Shown here: positions 44,193-56,092 of the stretch, piece by piece
How the letters are laid out: each line of letters begins with the position of its first letter
Position numbering within the stretch: the first letter of the stretch is position 1
DNA from: Desmodus rotundus
Lineage: Eukaryota > Chordata > Mammalia > Chiroptera > Phyllostomidae
Direction of reading: 5' to 3'
NCBI RefSeq assembly: GCF_022682495.2
Contig: NC_071392.1
Coordinates: forward strand, 52,167,459 to 52,231,458
DNA: 64,000 nt
Made by a program: the position numbers and the translations under genes
The notes under the pieces: model-generated
The model's database searches: none
Seen by the model: the letters and a program-made list of their open reading frames with translations, nothing else
What the model was told of the DNA's origin: nothing

Positions 44193-47100
44193 AGCTTTAT
44201 TTTTTTTTATTTAGCTTCTTCAAGCTGAATCTGATGAAAGACTTTGCAAGTGCCATTTTTCAAAGACCAAATATATTGTGCTACAAAATCAATAGGTGCT
44301 ATTTTTAAAGTTAATTATCATTTCTTTGTAGATTAAAATTAGCCTAGAATCTCAGTGAAGATTTTTGTTTATTTTTATCATTATTTTTCCTCCCTAAGAA
44401 GGAGATCAAGTGTTTATCTTACACAGATCCAGCCTCCTGAGATACTCAACAGGACTTTCTGGGGTGACTGCCATCCTTTAGGGACCGCAGGTATGTGATC
44501 ATGAAATAGAAACAAAGTAAAATTTGCTGGCCCATATAAGACTTTAGTTACACTATACAGTTGTCAAACAATAAGAATGATCTAGGCTAATGAAAATTAC
44601 AAATATTTGCAGAAAAGATTAGACAATTGGTCCAAATAATGTCACTACTATAAACAAAAGTTCAACCTAGATTTATAAGTCCACTTTGGTCCAGGTATCT
44701 GTATTAACAATATTTAGAGGCAAAGAGGACAGAAATCAGAACAACATAGAAATACAAAATAAGGAATTCATCATCATTGCTAAAGTTTTCCACTTTAAGC
44801 TGCTTTCTAGCTGTCGATGTAAATTTGTGGATATAAATGAGTTACCTCTATTATCTAATAACATAGCATTTGGCAGATCTATGCTTAAAAATTCATAAAT
44901 TAAGTCCCACCTAACTAATTATCATTCTCTTTCATTTTAGAAAAATTAAACATGAGCTAATTAAATGAGTCTTTTGGAGGTGAAATTATTTGATAGTGTT
45001 AACCTATGTTTGACCTGCTGTGGATGGCATGTTAAACTCCTAGCAAAAAACTCCTAGCAAAATCAATTCATTATTTTAGGTTTCGCATTATGTTGTTATG
45101 ACCAGATATAATTATAAGGAAAAAATTTCTTTTCTTTATATATGACACATAATTTTAGATAGCTTCCAGATATTACATCTCATTTTGTTTTCCTCTTTAT
45201 GAGATGCAACAATATTGCAGCCATCCAATTACATTGGATCATAAGCTTTACACTTGCTGTGATTTAATTACATTTTTGTTCATTCAAACATTTATACCTT
45301 GTGTGTGTTTTCAAATCATTCTCACTCTAGTGGCAATTTTCCAATGTGGCTGTGGGAGAAAATGGCCTTTGAAATAGTTCCTTCTCTGTAATGCTTAAGA
45401 AAGGGAGGCAGCATGTGAAGAACCTCAGAAGATGAGGGCCAGGCTTGAAGCACAGTTTCATTAATACTGGATGGCAGAAAAGGAGCCAAGTCCCAGATAA
45501 TGAGGAAGGAGTTGCAATTTTTTTAAGCTATCTGGTGACAGGGAAAACAAAAATGACATTCAGCTGACGAATGAGAGGAGTTTGACCTAGCCTTTTGACC
45601 CTTGACAATCAATCTTACCTGCTACTTCATAAAGAATTATAGCTCTGCCACTCATATTTGACTCTGAATTTTTACTATTCCCTTTTCCTTTTTTTTTTTT
45701 TGAATGCATGGTCCAAGAAGATAAATGTTTATGTTGTATATAGCAGAGAGGAGAAAATATGGGATACTCAGAGAGGGGGGAAAAAAACAGACAGGAGAGA
45801 GCAACACCATCAACAGCCATAAAATGGTTTATACATGCAATTCAGAATTGTCAGGGATATTTTTTATGTGGCTGACCAAAATAGCAAGTGGAAATAACTG
45901 ATGACCCTATATACCTGGTCTAGATGTGAAACCAGAAGAGTGGCGGTGAGATCTAAGCCCGCCTTCCAGCCCAGCCCACCTCAGCTCCCCACCTTCCCCT
46001 TCCACTGAAGGCATCAAATGAATTTTGATAGATACGTTCCCTGTCCACAGGTTCTGAATATGGTGTGTGCTGTCAAGGGTTTCAGTGCCATCATTACAGG
46101 AAAGAAAGGGCATTGGGTCCAGGCCACCAAGCTGTTTTCATTATGTGTTAAAGGCACCAATATGAGCACTAAGCAGTTTGTGCTCTGTCCTCCCTATGTC
46201 CACCAAGGGGGCGTAAATCAGCAGGAATGAAGAGGCTTTGCCTGGGAAGGAGAGCAGATACCTTAGGAATGAGAGATAAGGTCCTCTTAGGCATTCTGGG
46301 TGCTTTGTTTTTATATATAATTTGATGCAGTTTGTCTCAAGACCCTCAAACTCAGGCTCATCAGTGAATGCAACTTTTATGGAGCTTGCCCAGTACAAAA
46401 GCTGGCCATGGGGACTTCTGCTTGCCTTTATAGAGTAGAGATTCTTTTTCATGACTGTACTGGAGACTTCAGCACAAACTCAGTCTCACAGAAGTGGAAT
46501 GAAATCTTTGACCACGTAATCCCTTCAGGATCACTGGAGACTCAAAGCTGTTTCCCATGTCTAGCCTGAATAAAGAGAACCAGGTTGGGTGGTGGGGAGA
46601 TGGATGGCACTTGGGTAGCTCTCAAACACAAAAACGAAACATCAAAGTAGGCTGTGCACAAATTGCCCCTTTCGGTAGTACATATCTGAACCTGAATCAT
46701 GCACCTCAGCTTCTTCCGTCTCACTGAAGAGAGAAAGCATCCAGGCAAATAAAAGAAAAACACTGGTTATTGCATGAAAATCCACCAATCTGTCACTGAC
46801 ACCTTCCTCAGTAAACAAAGATTAATTACACTTTGCTTTTAGCTACTTCCTTCCCAGACCTAGTCCAGTGCCTCCCTCCCCAGCTAGCTGTGACTGTGCC
46901 AGGCATATCTTCCCAGTGAGCTCCAGCTGGCCAGCTGGTCTCTAGTCACTTCCCTCCTTCTCTTTGGTATGGAGTTTGTTACTTCCAGAATCACAAGACT
47001 GACAAGCTGTTTATGAGGTGTTTCTGTGCTCTGTGTTTGGAAAGAATCTCCCCTCAAAATAGGGTGAGCTTGTTAATGGAGGAAGTGAGGTCAGTGCTGC

Positions 47101-49679
47101 TGACATTCCTAACAAGATGACAGAATTTATGGCACGCTCTGATAGAAAAATGGAGTTATCTGCAGTCTATTCACATAACAAGGCCACTGGGGGCCCGTCG
47201 TTATGGCCCTTGAATTTGTTTTCCTTTCTTCATTCTTTTGTTGACTGGCTCTTCTTGGTTTCCCCTTCCGATCCACATGGAACCATGATTACTCTGGATG
47301 CCACCACAGATGAGGTAAAAGGCACAGTTCCTCATAAGGTTCAGCGTGAACCATAGTGACAAGGGAGAACTGTGTGGGCCAAATGCTGAGGTCAAGTTTT
47401 GTGTAAAATCTAAATGTGGGATCAAATTGGTGGCATCTTAAGGCCAAGTTAAAATTTTCAGCTTCAGAAACTGGTTGCAGTTTCTTTTTAAAATCCACTG
47501 TCCTTTTATTTCCAGTGAATGGTGACATCACTTTTTTCATAACTCTTCGAAGTAGGGGTGAATTCTATTATCCCTATATACAATTCTCATAGCCTGAATA
47601 ATTAGGGATGACTTGATGGGGATGCACTGCTTGGGCTAAACAAGCATAGAGCAAAAGATGTGAAAACTGTAAGGGAAGAAGGAAAAAAGTTAAGTTAACC
47701 CATTTCTGATATTAAAAGGGACAGCTTGCTAATAGATTTTATTGGTTATAAAAACTAGTGACAGGCTAAGTCAATTTCTAACAAGGAATAAAATAATCCC
47801 TGTTTTTAAATGTTGAGAATTAGATCTAATAAGATCATTTTGCTGTGGAAGATTCAATCACCTGTGCAGAAACCCACCACCATGGTGGAGGCAGCTGTCT
47901 CTCTTTTTGCTCTAACCAAATGTTACTTGTCCATTAAAAGTATTGAAAGTAGGCTTTCCCAGCCAAATTATTAACAAGAGGTATTCTGTATAAGTTCTAT
48001 GAACAGTACTTCACAGTTCATTACAGAAAGGAAAAAATAAAATGATTTATATCAGATAAGAAAAACAAAAACACACTAAACTTTTCTCTGCCTATCTGAT
48101 CCCAAGCTACTAAGTAGCAAGTGGTCCAAGTCTATATGAATCCAGAACAAAGCTTATGTCAATTTTGATTTAAAGAAAAAAATTTCATATTAGCCTTGAA
48201 ATTTGTGGACTAAAAATGGTTGTTTGACTAGTTGCTGTACCATTGGGGTCCACCAAATGCATCCTGATTCATTCCAGAGCTCAGGAAAGGGACAGGCTGA
48301 CCTTGGTAAAACCACGTCACCAAGAGACTGCAGGACCTGTAGTCTGCCTCCCATGGGTGACTGGTATTTATCCAGCCTGATCTGCATGTGTTTGTGGTGT
48401 CCTTTGACCTCCCCCTCCCTCAGGGCTGACTTGTATTTGACCCCAGGAAAGACCTCTTGTGGGACACTTGCTGGACTGAGCCTGTGACATGAAAACATTC
48501 CTGAGTCAGATCTGGGACTTGCATCAGTGAATGCTCAGCAGTGGGATCAGGGCTGGGGTCAGGGAAACAGACACTTTCAGTCTGGCAAGTGAATCAGGGC
48601 CTCCCACAGCATGGATTCGGAGAAAAGGATTGTTAAACATATTCTCATCTGTGGGTCATGTTACTAATTACTCTAAGGTCAAAAGACTCCATTTGTGAGT
48701 TTGAATTCTTATAGTGCTAAGGTTATTTAAAGTGCAAGATTATTGTAGTGCAAGATTATTTTAAAAGCTTTCATTTTTTCCCACAACATATTTTGTCTGA
48801 ATTGTCTTTTGCATAGTTCCTATACAGCTGAAAGATTCCTTAATTAAAAACCTGGATCATATGTGTGATTGAGTTCTATAAGCAATACAGGAAAATCAGT
48901 TTTACTGCTTTCTTGGGACAAACAGGAGAATCATGAGGTGACAATAAGAAATTGGATGTGGGGAAGAAAAGTGGCCACCCAAGCCTAATATTGAGATAGA
49001 ATAGTCATGTGTGTTGTTGTGTCTTCATAAGTATTAGGAAGGCCACATTACTTAATGATCTCTACAGCCTTTATGCCAAATTACCTAAAATTTATCCCTT
49101 AAAAATGTCTTCCTATATATTATTAAGCATACTCTTCCAAAACACAAGCAACTTGGGATAATTAATAGTTTCATTTCATATCCACAACTATGTATCAGAC
49201 ACTAGACCAGGATATAAAGAGGGACCCTGATCCCTTCCTCCACAGAGCTGTATATTACTATTATCAGCCCTTCACACCTTAGTGGAAATTAACTAGGAGC
49301 TAGTGAGGCTGTTATCAGAACTTCACATCTTAATTTGAATTAATTTATCACATAAATATCTCCTGTCATAGCTTAATGAGAACAAAGTCAACATCATAAA
49401 TTTAAGGAAATTGAAATCTAGAGGTATTAAGCATACAATTTTTTATTTTGTTATTTCAGAATGGAGCCCAATTTTCCCACATAAATTTCTTCTGAAAATT
49501 TTCTGGATTTTTACCTTTTGTGGGACTACAAAAAATAGAAGAGTGATACTCATCAATTGTAATAATTCTCAAATTAATCATTTCCCCTCTATTTTCCCTG
49601 CCAAATAATTTTAAATCTTAAGTTTTGCCTCCCCTACTTAGCACCCTGAAGAGCAAGATAGTCATAAATTCACTTAATG
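44193..49679. other. unique sequence, no gene recognised
   Basis: 5.5 kb in which I see no supported gene, RNA or clear transposon. Open frames of 60-100 codons overlap on both strands and show no domain. 45140-45300 (CAATTACATTGGATCATAAG, GATTTAATTACATTTTTG) is repeat-free and rich in homeodomain-like cores; its significance is unknown. Confidence 0.45.
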
Positions 49680-50165
49680 TTCCCATCGTCTCTCCTGTCC
49701 CTTCCCCAAAACCAACCTGTTCCCATTGCGGCCCAAGTGATCTTTTCAAAATTCAAATTTTAGCATGTTGTACCACTACAGTTTCTAAAATAAAATCCCA
49801 AATCTCTAAACACAGCCCCAAGGCTTCCTTCTCCAGTTCCACTGCCAGCTACGCCCACTCCTTTCTCCTCAGAGTCTGAAAATTAGGTTCCCTCTGCCTG
49901 GAAGCTCCTTCCTCTCCACCTTATCAACAGACTCATCTTTAGGGCAAGCTGGTCCTTCCACCTGCACCCCTTCCAGAGGAAGATGAGGTGTTCTTTTGTT
50001 TTCATTTGTGTGATCTCTGAATTTAGAGATTTGAGATTTTATTTGTCTATGTGTTTTCCCGTCTTGAAAGTCAGAGCCCTACAGTTCTGTGGCAACAGGC
50101 TCTGTGTCTGTTTTTTTCCATCATTGTTTCCCCAGTGCCTGGCTCATGTCTGGCAATTAATGGGT
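49680..50165 (+). mobile_element. L2 LINE relic, 3' region
   Basis: CACTCCTTTCTCCTCAGAGT, CCCTCTGCCTGGAAGCTCCT-TCC, AGAGCCCTACAGTTCTGTGG and TTTCCCCAGTGCCTGGCTCA follow the L2 3' order, with a (GGAT)n-like end at 50163. Confidence 0.55.
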
Positions 50166-50267
50166 GGATGGATGGACAGACAGATAGATGAATGACTGCA
50201 TGAATAGGTTTAACTGCTGAATAAATGCTCAGTGAATTGATCTGATTAAAGGACACAGAAGCCCTAG

Positions 50268-50465
50268 CAGGGGTGTCCGAACTTTTGGCATCTCTGGGCC
50301 ACACTGAAAGAAGTTGTCTTGGACCACACATTAAATACAGAAACGCTAATGAAAACTGATGAGTAAAAAAAAAGATTTTAAGTAAATTTACAATTTTGTG
50401 TTGGGCCACATTCTTAGCCATCCTGGGCCATATGTGGCCTGCTGGCCATGGGTTGGACACCCCTG
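50268..50465. mobile_element. hAT-type MITE
   Basis: Left end CAGGGGTGTCCGAACTTTTG and reverse complement of right end CAGGGGTGTCCAACCCATGG share 11 identical terminal bases. Interior has TCTCTGGGCCACACTGAAAG and TGGGCCATATGTGGCCTGCT. A familiar mammalian hAT MITE layout. The flanking 8-mers do not match, so the target duplication is lost or the ends are slightly misplaced. Confidence 0.75.
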
Positions 50466-52394
50466 CAAGTATCACAACAATAAGGATAGCCTACAGGGTT
50501 TTTGATTCTAAAATAATGTTGAAAGCCTAGGTCTATTTAAATCTGGGATAGAAGAGTTAAATTAGGAGTAATTAAGAGCTAATGATTAGAATAAAATCTC
50601 CAATAAAAATCCTGTTTAAATTGTGTTCTTTAATATTGTGCTTAATTATTTTAATAGGAGTTTTTACGTACACACACTCTCACATCCATGCACACACACA
50701 CACACACACTCTTTCCTTAGACTAAATTAAGCATGCCTGTTGGGAGTCTGGAATTTTGCACCATAACCATCACCAGTTTCCTATTGGCATTTTACCTTCA
50801 CTATAAGACAAAAATCACTTGAAACTCACATTAACAAGTGGTAACATGGGCCACATTATTATAATAAAAGAAAAAGTTGGTTAAGTATATATTTTTGCCT
50901 CAGACCAATGCCTTATCCGAGTATTCCTAGAACCAGAAAGTTAGGGGGCCCAAAAATCCATTGCTTTAACATTTTCCAGTTAACATTTAACATTGCATTC
51001 ATTTCCCAGCCTTAATTTCAGTCTTAAATAAAAAGTATCTGTCCTGCCACATATTGCTACAAAACAGCTGCAAGGCTGGAGCTGTCCCTTTTGTAAAATG
51101 TCACTGGCAGTATAGGCTGGGATCCATCCAGCATAGTCAAATTAAACTACCCTTCACCTGTTTTGGAAGTCTGGCCTGTCAGATACTCACAGTTTTATTT
51201 GTCATCACTTACTTCACATATTTCTTTTTATCTTTTCTTTGAATAAACAGACAATCTTATCTATTGACCCTTTTGGCTACTACTGCTGTTTTTCATCTGC
51301 CTTGTAAAGCTCTGCTTGGGTCCACTTAGAGATCCCTCTCTAATAATTAATAAACCCCATTCCCTGAATTGTGTCCACAGCATTGGTATTTCTGAAAGAC
51401 AATGAAGATAAACAGAACAGAAACAGCCAGCAGCATGTCAGTTTCACAGCAGGTCATGCAAAAGACCCTCCCTTCCCAGGAGAAAACTACTGCTAAATAG
51501 GTAATGAGAGGCTGGAATTGTTTCACATTTGGTATAAACCTCATTCATAATTGAATGTTGACATCTAAAAGCTGAGAATTAAATACACCGGATTGATGAA
51601 GCACTTGCTTAAAACCTAAACAATTCTCAGAGGTTCCCATCTTACTGGCATTTGCAAGGTTTGCAAGCGGGCCCTCATTCAATTCAAAAGAGCCTTTGCT
51701 GTTGTGAAGGTCCCTCAGGCAGGAAAGGTTTGGGAAAATTCTCAGCCAGGAAAATAGCGGTGGGCCATAACTTGACTAACTTAGCACTAGATGTTCACCC
51801 TAGGCAGCTTCCTTTAGGCCATGCTTTTGGCTGCCAGACAGCCACTGTCCTTTTCTTCCCCTAGCCAGCAGGAAGATTCCTTCTCAGCATCCTGCCTGCC
51901 CTCCCTGAGAGCCTTCCCTGACTTCTGGCTGAAGAACCAAAGCCAATCAGGAAAGCCCTGCAAACTGGCACATTTCCCCACACTAGTCACATTCAGTCAC
52001 TAATGAAAGCCTCAAACCAAGTGTAGAAAAGTATATCCTTCACACAAAAAAAGTTGTAAGAAAAAGATAAATAAATTTGATGTTATAAAAGTTTAAAACA
52101 TGACTCACCTAAATACTGTAATAAATAACCAGAAATAAAGTGGAAGCCAGAATTCAGTTAACTAGGGTGGAGATGTCCCAAACAGTAGAGGGTATGCCAA
52201 GATTCTTGAAGTCCAGGGAGGGAATGGAAAGCTGGTAGAGAAGCGAGAGTTCCTTGCTTCAAAGTGCCCAGTGCCACAGGAGGAGTGAAAAGTGCTGGGG
52301 GAGGGGCTTATGACTTTCAGGCCCATTCCCCAGGGTAGGTCACAAATGCTGGAGCTGGAGGACAACAACCACATTCAGCCCTCACTTAACTTCT
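50466..52394. other. unique sequence
   Basis: No supported gene or transposon. Holds a (CA)n tract at 50691-50709. Confidence 0.4.
50691..50709. repeat. (CA)n microsatellite
   Basis: About nine CA units, with imperfect CA blocks upstream from 50671. Confidence 0.9.
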
Positions 52395-52775
52395 GTGTAG
52401 GTCTGCTGAGGCTGCCAAAATGAAGGACCACAGACTGAGGAGCTTAAACAAGAGAAATTTGTTTTCTCACAGTTCTGAAGACTAAGTCTGAGATCAATGT
52501 TGGTTTCTTCTGAGAGCTATGAGGGAAAGATTTGCTCTAGACCTCTCTCCTTGGCTTGTAGATGCCCATCTTCCTGTGTCTTCACTTTGTATTCTCTCTC
52601 TGTCTATATCACTGTCCCAATCTCCTCTTCTTATAAGGACACCCCTAATTACCTCATTTTAACTTAATGTTTTCTTTAAAGACCCTATCTCCCAAATACA
52701 GTCATATTCCGAGGTATTAGGAGTTAGGACTTCAACATATAAATTTGGGGGGAGACACAATTCAGCCCATAACAA
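52395..52775 (-). mobile_element. MLT1-like LTR
   Basis: GTCTGCTGAGGCTGCCAAAA, GACCACAGACTGAGGAGCTT-AAAC, TTCTCACAGTTCTGAAGACT, TTATAAGGACACCCCTAATT, TTAGGACTTCAACATATAAA and ACACAATTCAGCCCATAAC: complement of the same LTR class as 31901-32325. Solitary. Confidence 0.8.
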
Positions 52776-53049
52776 CCTTCTTACTAGAAAATTTACCACT
52801 CAGTCATTTTCCTTGGAATGCTGTTTTAAATTTTATAGGGAAATTGTACCCTATTTGTGTTTTGAAGAAATGCTGTAATTTTGCCTTTTTTATTCTTAGG
52901 ATTTTTGCATTTGAGCTTTCTATGATGGGAAAAGACTATCTAGAAATTCAAAAGTGTTTTTCAGTGTTATTTAATAATTTTTCAACTCCTTTTCTTGGCC
53001 ATCTTGTGAAATTAGACTTGGCCCATTTCTAGAAGTTTCAGTTTTGTTT

Positions 53050-53720
53050 ATTTTAGGGTCTTTCAGCATTATCAAGAAATGATGGGATTCTTCTCAATTC
53101 CCCCTTGTAAATCATGGCATCCAGAACTGAACACAATATTCCCCAGTAGGATTTGCTAGCTCTGTGTGCAAGTGCTTTTACAGCCTTTGTTCCCAGCCCT
53201 GTTCTTTTATCGACCACATTAGCTCTGGGCATCCACATCATTCTATTGAATGTTGTTGCTCATTGTCATCCAGAACCTGTAAGCCTTTTTAGTGTGTGCT
53301 GCCATTACCCGGGAGTCCCCACTCCAGCACCTCTGCAGAGGGACTAATGTGTGTGTGCCTGGGTGTGTATTTTAAACCAGCACATGGATTTTAACTTTAT
53401 CTTTATTTTATTTCATTTTGCAACATTTGTTTCATCATTTTGGTCTGTCATAAACTGTTAGGACCCTCATTCTGTGAGTTATCTCTTTAGCAGGCATTCC
53501 TTCTATGCCTTTATTGTAGTTACACTAATGAAAATGTTAAATAGGAAAGAGCCAAGGATAGGTCTTGATCTGGGTTGACATGCCCCTTTTGCTTGCTCAG
53601 TAATTTATGAACTTTTCCCACCAGTAGCGTATATTTTTCTAACCTATTCATATAGACATATGATAAACTTTGTTGATTATCCTGCCTGAACCCAAATAAT
53701 AATAGTAATGTGTTTATAGT
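53050..53720 (+). mobile_element. CR1/L3-like LINE relic
   Basis: AAATCATGGCATCCAGAACT-GAACACAATATTCC, then CATTGTCATCCAGAACCTG and AATGAAAATGTTAAATAGGA-AAGAGCCAAGGATAGG match the order of the mammalian CR1/L3 3' region ('...AAAATGTTGAACAGGAC...GCCAAGGAC...'). Old and non-coding. Confidence 0.55.
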
Positions 53721-54339
53721 TCCCCAAAATCTATAAAACTGATAATTTTTTGAAGATAAAAGCAAAGAATTCTTCATTTTAATTTGTTCATGTTTAATGA
53801 TACCAGCTCTCAGTTATAAACACTGCCTCTTGTAGGCAGTTACAAATCACTTATTGCAAACATTAGCTGTGAATTTTGCATGAGAATAAAGTTGTCTTCT
53901 CCAGTATATATGTTTCAGGAACTATATTCTCCCCCCTGGAAAATTTTCACATTTTCTCGACTTTATACCCCATTCTCCTGTGCAAATTCAACAGTATTGA
54001 AACAAGTTGTGTTCAAATAAGCTTTGAACTATTGCTACCTAAGAACTCACCAAAAAGGGGATAAAGGACTACAAGGGAGCTCTGCTCCAAACCAGGAATA
54101 AAGATGGAAACAGATGAAACCAATACCAAAACTGCAGGCTTTTAGTAGTAATGTTTATTTTCCTCACCCTCCATGCTCTTGGGGACATTTTGCTGGAGCC
54201 GAAGTACTTGAGTAAAGCACTCATTTGAAAATTAATAGAGTGGAAAAGAAAGAACTCTATGTACTCCAGAGTTGCACTGCTGAATTGAGCACTTAATCCA
54301 CATATTGTCTTGGCACTGCTTCTCCCCTGCACATCTCAC
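53721..54339. other. unrecognised sequence
   Basis: No gene or clear repeat. Confidence 0.35.
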
Positions 54340-54440
54340 AGGTCCCCACGAAATCCTAAATTCCTCAAGGGCAGGGGTTATGTCTGATCTTGCCTTAGGG
54401 GCTTCCACAGTGACTAGCACAGCATAAGATTCCCATAATT
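54340..54440 (+). mobile_element. L2 3' end
   Basis: AATTCCTCAAGGGCAGGGGT, GTCTGATCTTGCC and CACAGTGACTAGCACAGCAT, the L2 terminus. Confidence 0.65.
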
Positions 54441-54574
54441 TCAACTGGTATTAGTTGTCTGGATTTGAAAGAAATAACCAATGAGAGCCAAGAAACTGGA
54501 GTAGTCAAAATTACATTTTTCATAAATGACACGTGCACCTGCATCTTTTCTGTCTTTGAAGCTTGAGTGGCAGT

Positions 54575-54660
54575 CCACCTTAGAGCTGGTTACAAGCAGA
54601 ATACAACAAGTGCTCACAGAACTGAACACACAGTAGCATTCAATGACTGTTGAGTGAGGA
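54575..54660 (+). mobile_element. L2-like 3' end fragment
   Basis: ACACACAGTAGCATTCAATG-ACTGTTGAGTGAGG, a short diverged L2 end. Confidence 0.35.
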
Positions 54661-54699
54661 GTGACTGCATCAGGGGTCTAGATTGTAGGGCTAATCTAG

Positions 54700-54760
54700 T
54701 CCAGTGATTCTCGCCCTTGACTTGCATCAGAACTACCTTCAGGACTTGTTAAAAGATATT
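54700..54760 (+). mobile_element. MER5-like fragment
   Basis: CCAGTGATTCTCGCCCTTGA-CTTGCATCAGAACTACC matches the left half of MER5A. The right half does not appear after the L1 block, so the insertion or a later event removed it. Confidence 0.55.
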
Positions 54761-54784
54761 TTTTTTTTTACTTAGTCAACATTC

Positions 54785-55625
54785 CTTCACTTTTTTTCCA
54801 ATTTTTAAATTATTTTATTGTAGTTCAGTTATAGTTGTCTACATCTTCCCCCCAACACTCTACCCCACCTAGCCAAACCCAACTCCTTGCCCTGCTTCCA
54901 CCCTCCCCCTCGGTTTTCTCCATGTGTCCTTTATAGTAGTTCCTGAAAATCCTTCTCCCCACTATCCCTTCACCCCTCCCCTCTGGCTATTGTTAGATTG
55001 TTCTTAACTTCAATATCTCTGGTTATATTTTGTTTGCTTTTTCTTCTGTTGATTATGTTCCAGTTAAAGGTGAGATCATATGGTATTTGTCCCTCACCAC
55101 CTGGCTTATTTCACTTAGCATAATGCTCTCCAGTTCCATCCATGCTGTTGTAAAGCTTAGGAGCTCCTTCTTTCTCTCTGCTGCATACAATTCCATTGTG
55201 TAAATGTACCATAGTTTTTGGATCCACTCATTTGTTGATGGGCACATAGGTGGCTTCCAGTACTTGGCTACTGTAAATTGTGCTGCTATGAACATTGGGG
55301 TGCATAGGCTCTTTTGGATTGGTGTTTCAGGGTTCTTAGGGTATAATCACAGCAGTGGAATTGCTGGGTCAAAAGGCAGTTCCACTTTTAGTTTTCTGAG
55401 GAAATTCCATACTGTTTTCCATAGAGGCCGCATCAGTCTGCATTCCTACCAACAAGGTACTAGGGTTCCCTTTTCTCTGCATCCTCTCCAACACTTGTTT
55501 GTTGATTTGTTTATGATGGCATTCTGACCAGTGTGAGGTGGTAAAACTCATTGTGGTTTTAATTTCCATCTTTCTGATGGCTAGTGATGCTGAGCATCTT
55601 TTCATATATCTGTGGGCCCTCTGTA
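54785..55625 (-). mobile_element. 5'-truncated young L1 (left arm of inverted pair)
   Basis: Plus strand: T-rich tail, TTATTGTAGTTCAGTTATAG, complement of the G-rich 3'UTR (54850-54985), then complement of the ORF2 C-terminus (GGTATTTGTCCCTCACCACC) back to CATATCTGTGGGCCCTCTGT at about 55625. Same family as 7214-9785. Directly abuts another L1 3' end of opposite strand. Confidence 0.85.
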
Positions 55626-56092
55626 TGCTGGAAGCAACCTAAATGTCCATCAGCAAATGAGTGGATCAAAAAGCTATAGTATGTTTACACAATGGAATTC
55701 TATGCAGCAGAGAGAAAGAAGGAGCTTATACCCTTTGCAACAGCATGGATGGAACTGGAGAGCATTATGCTAAGTGAAATAAGCCAGGCGGTGAAGGACA
55801 AATACCATATGATCTCACCTTTAACTGGAACATAATCAACAGAAGAAAAAAGCAAACAAAATATAGCCAGAGACAGTGAAGTTAAGAACAATCTAACAAT
55901 AGCCAGAGGGGATGGAGGAGGGGACAGTGGGGAGAAGGGTTTTCAGGAACTACTATAAAGGACACATGGACAAAACCAAGGGGGAGGGTGGAAGCAAGGG
56001 AAGGAGGTGGGTTTGCCTGGGGTTGGGGGGAGTGGTGGGGAGAAAATGCAGACAACTGTAATTGAACAACAATAAAGTAATGTTTAAAAAAA
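55626..56092 (+). mobile_element. 5'-truncated young L1 (right arm of inverted pair)
   Basis: Starts TGCTGGAAGCAACCTAAATG (ORF2 end), passes AAGGACAAATACCATATGAT and the G-rich 3'UTR, and ends GCAGACAACTGTAATTGAAC-AACAATAAAG with a poly-A tail. About 465 bases are an inverted copy of 54800-55262, leaving a ~363-base spacer. Because both arms carry a complete 3' end, twin priming of one RNA does not explain it simply. Confidence 0.85.

Noticed and set aside
45587..47540. Possible processed pseudogenes in the 45-47.5 kb region
   Set aside because: No poly-A with flanking direct repeats and no recognisable protein in any frame.
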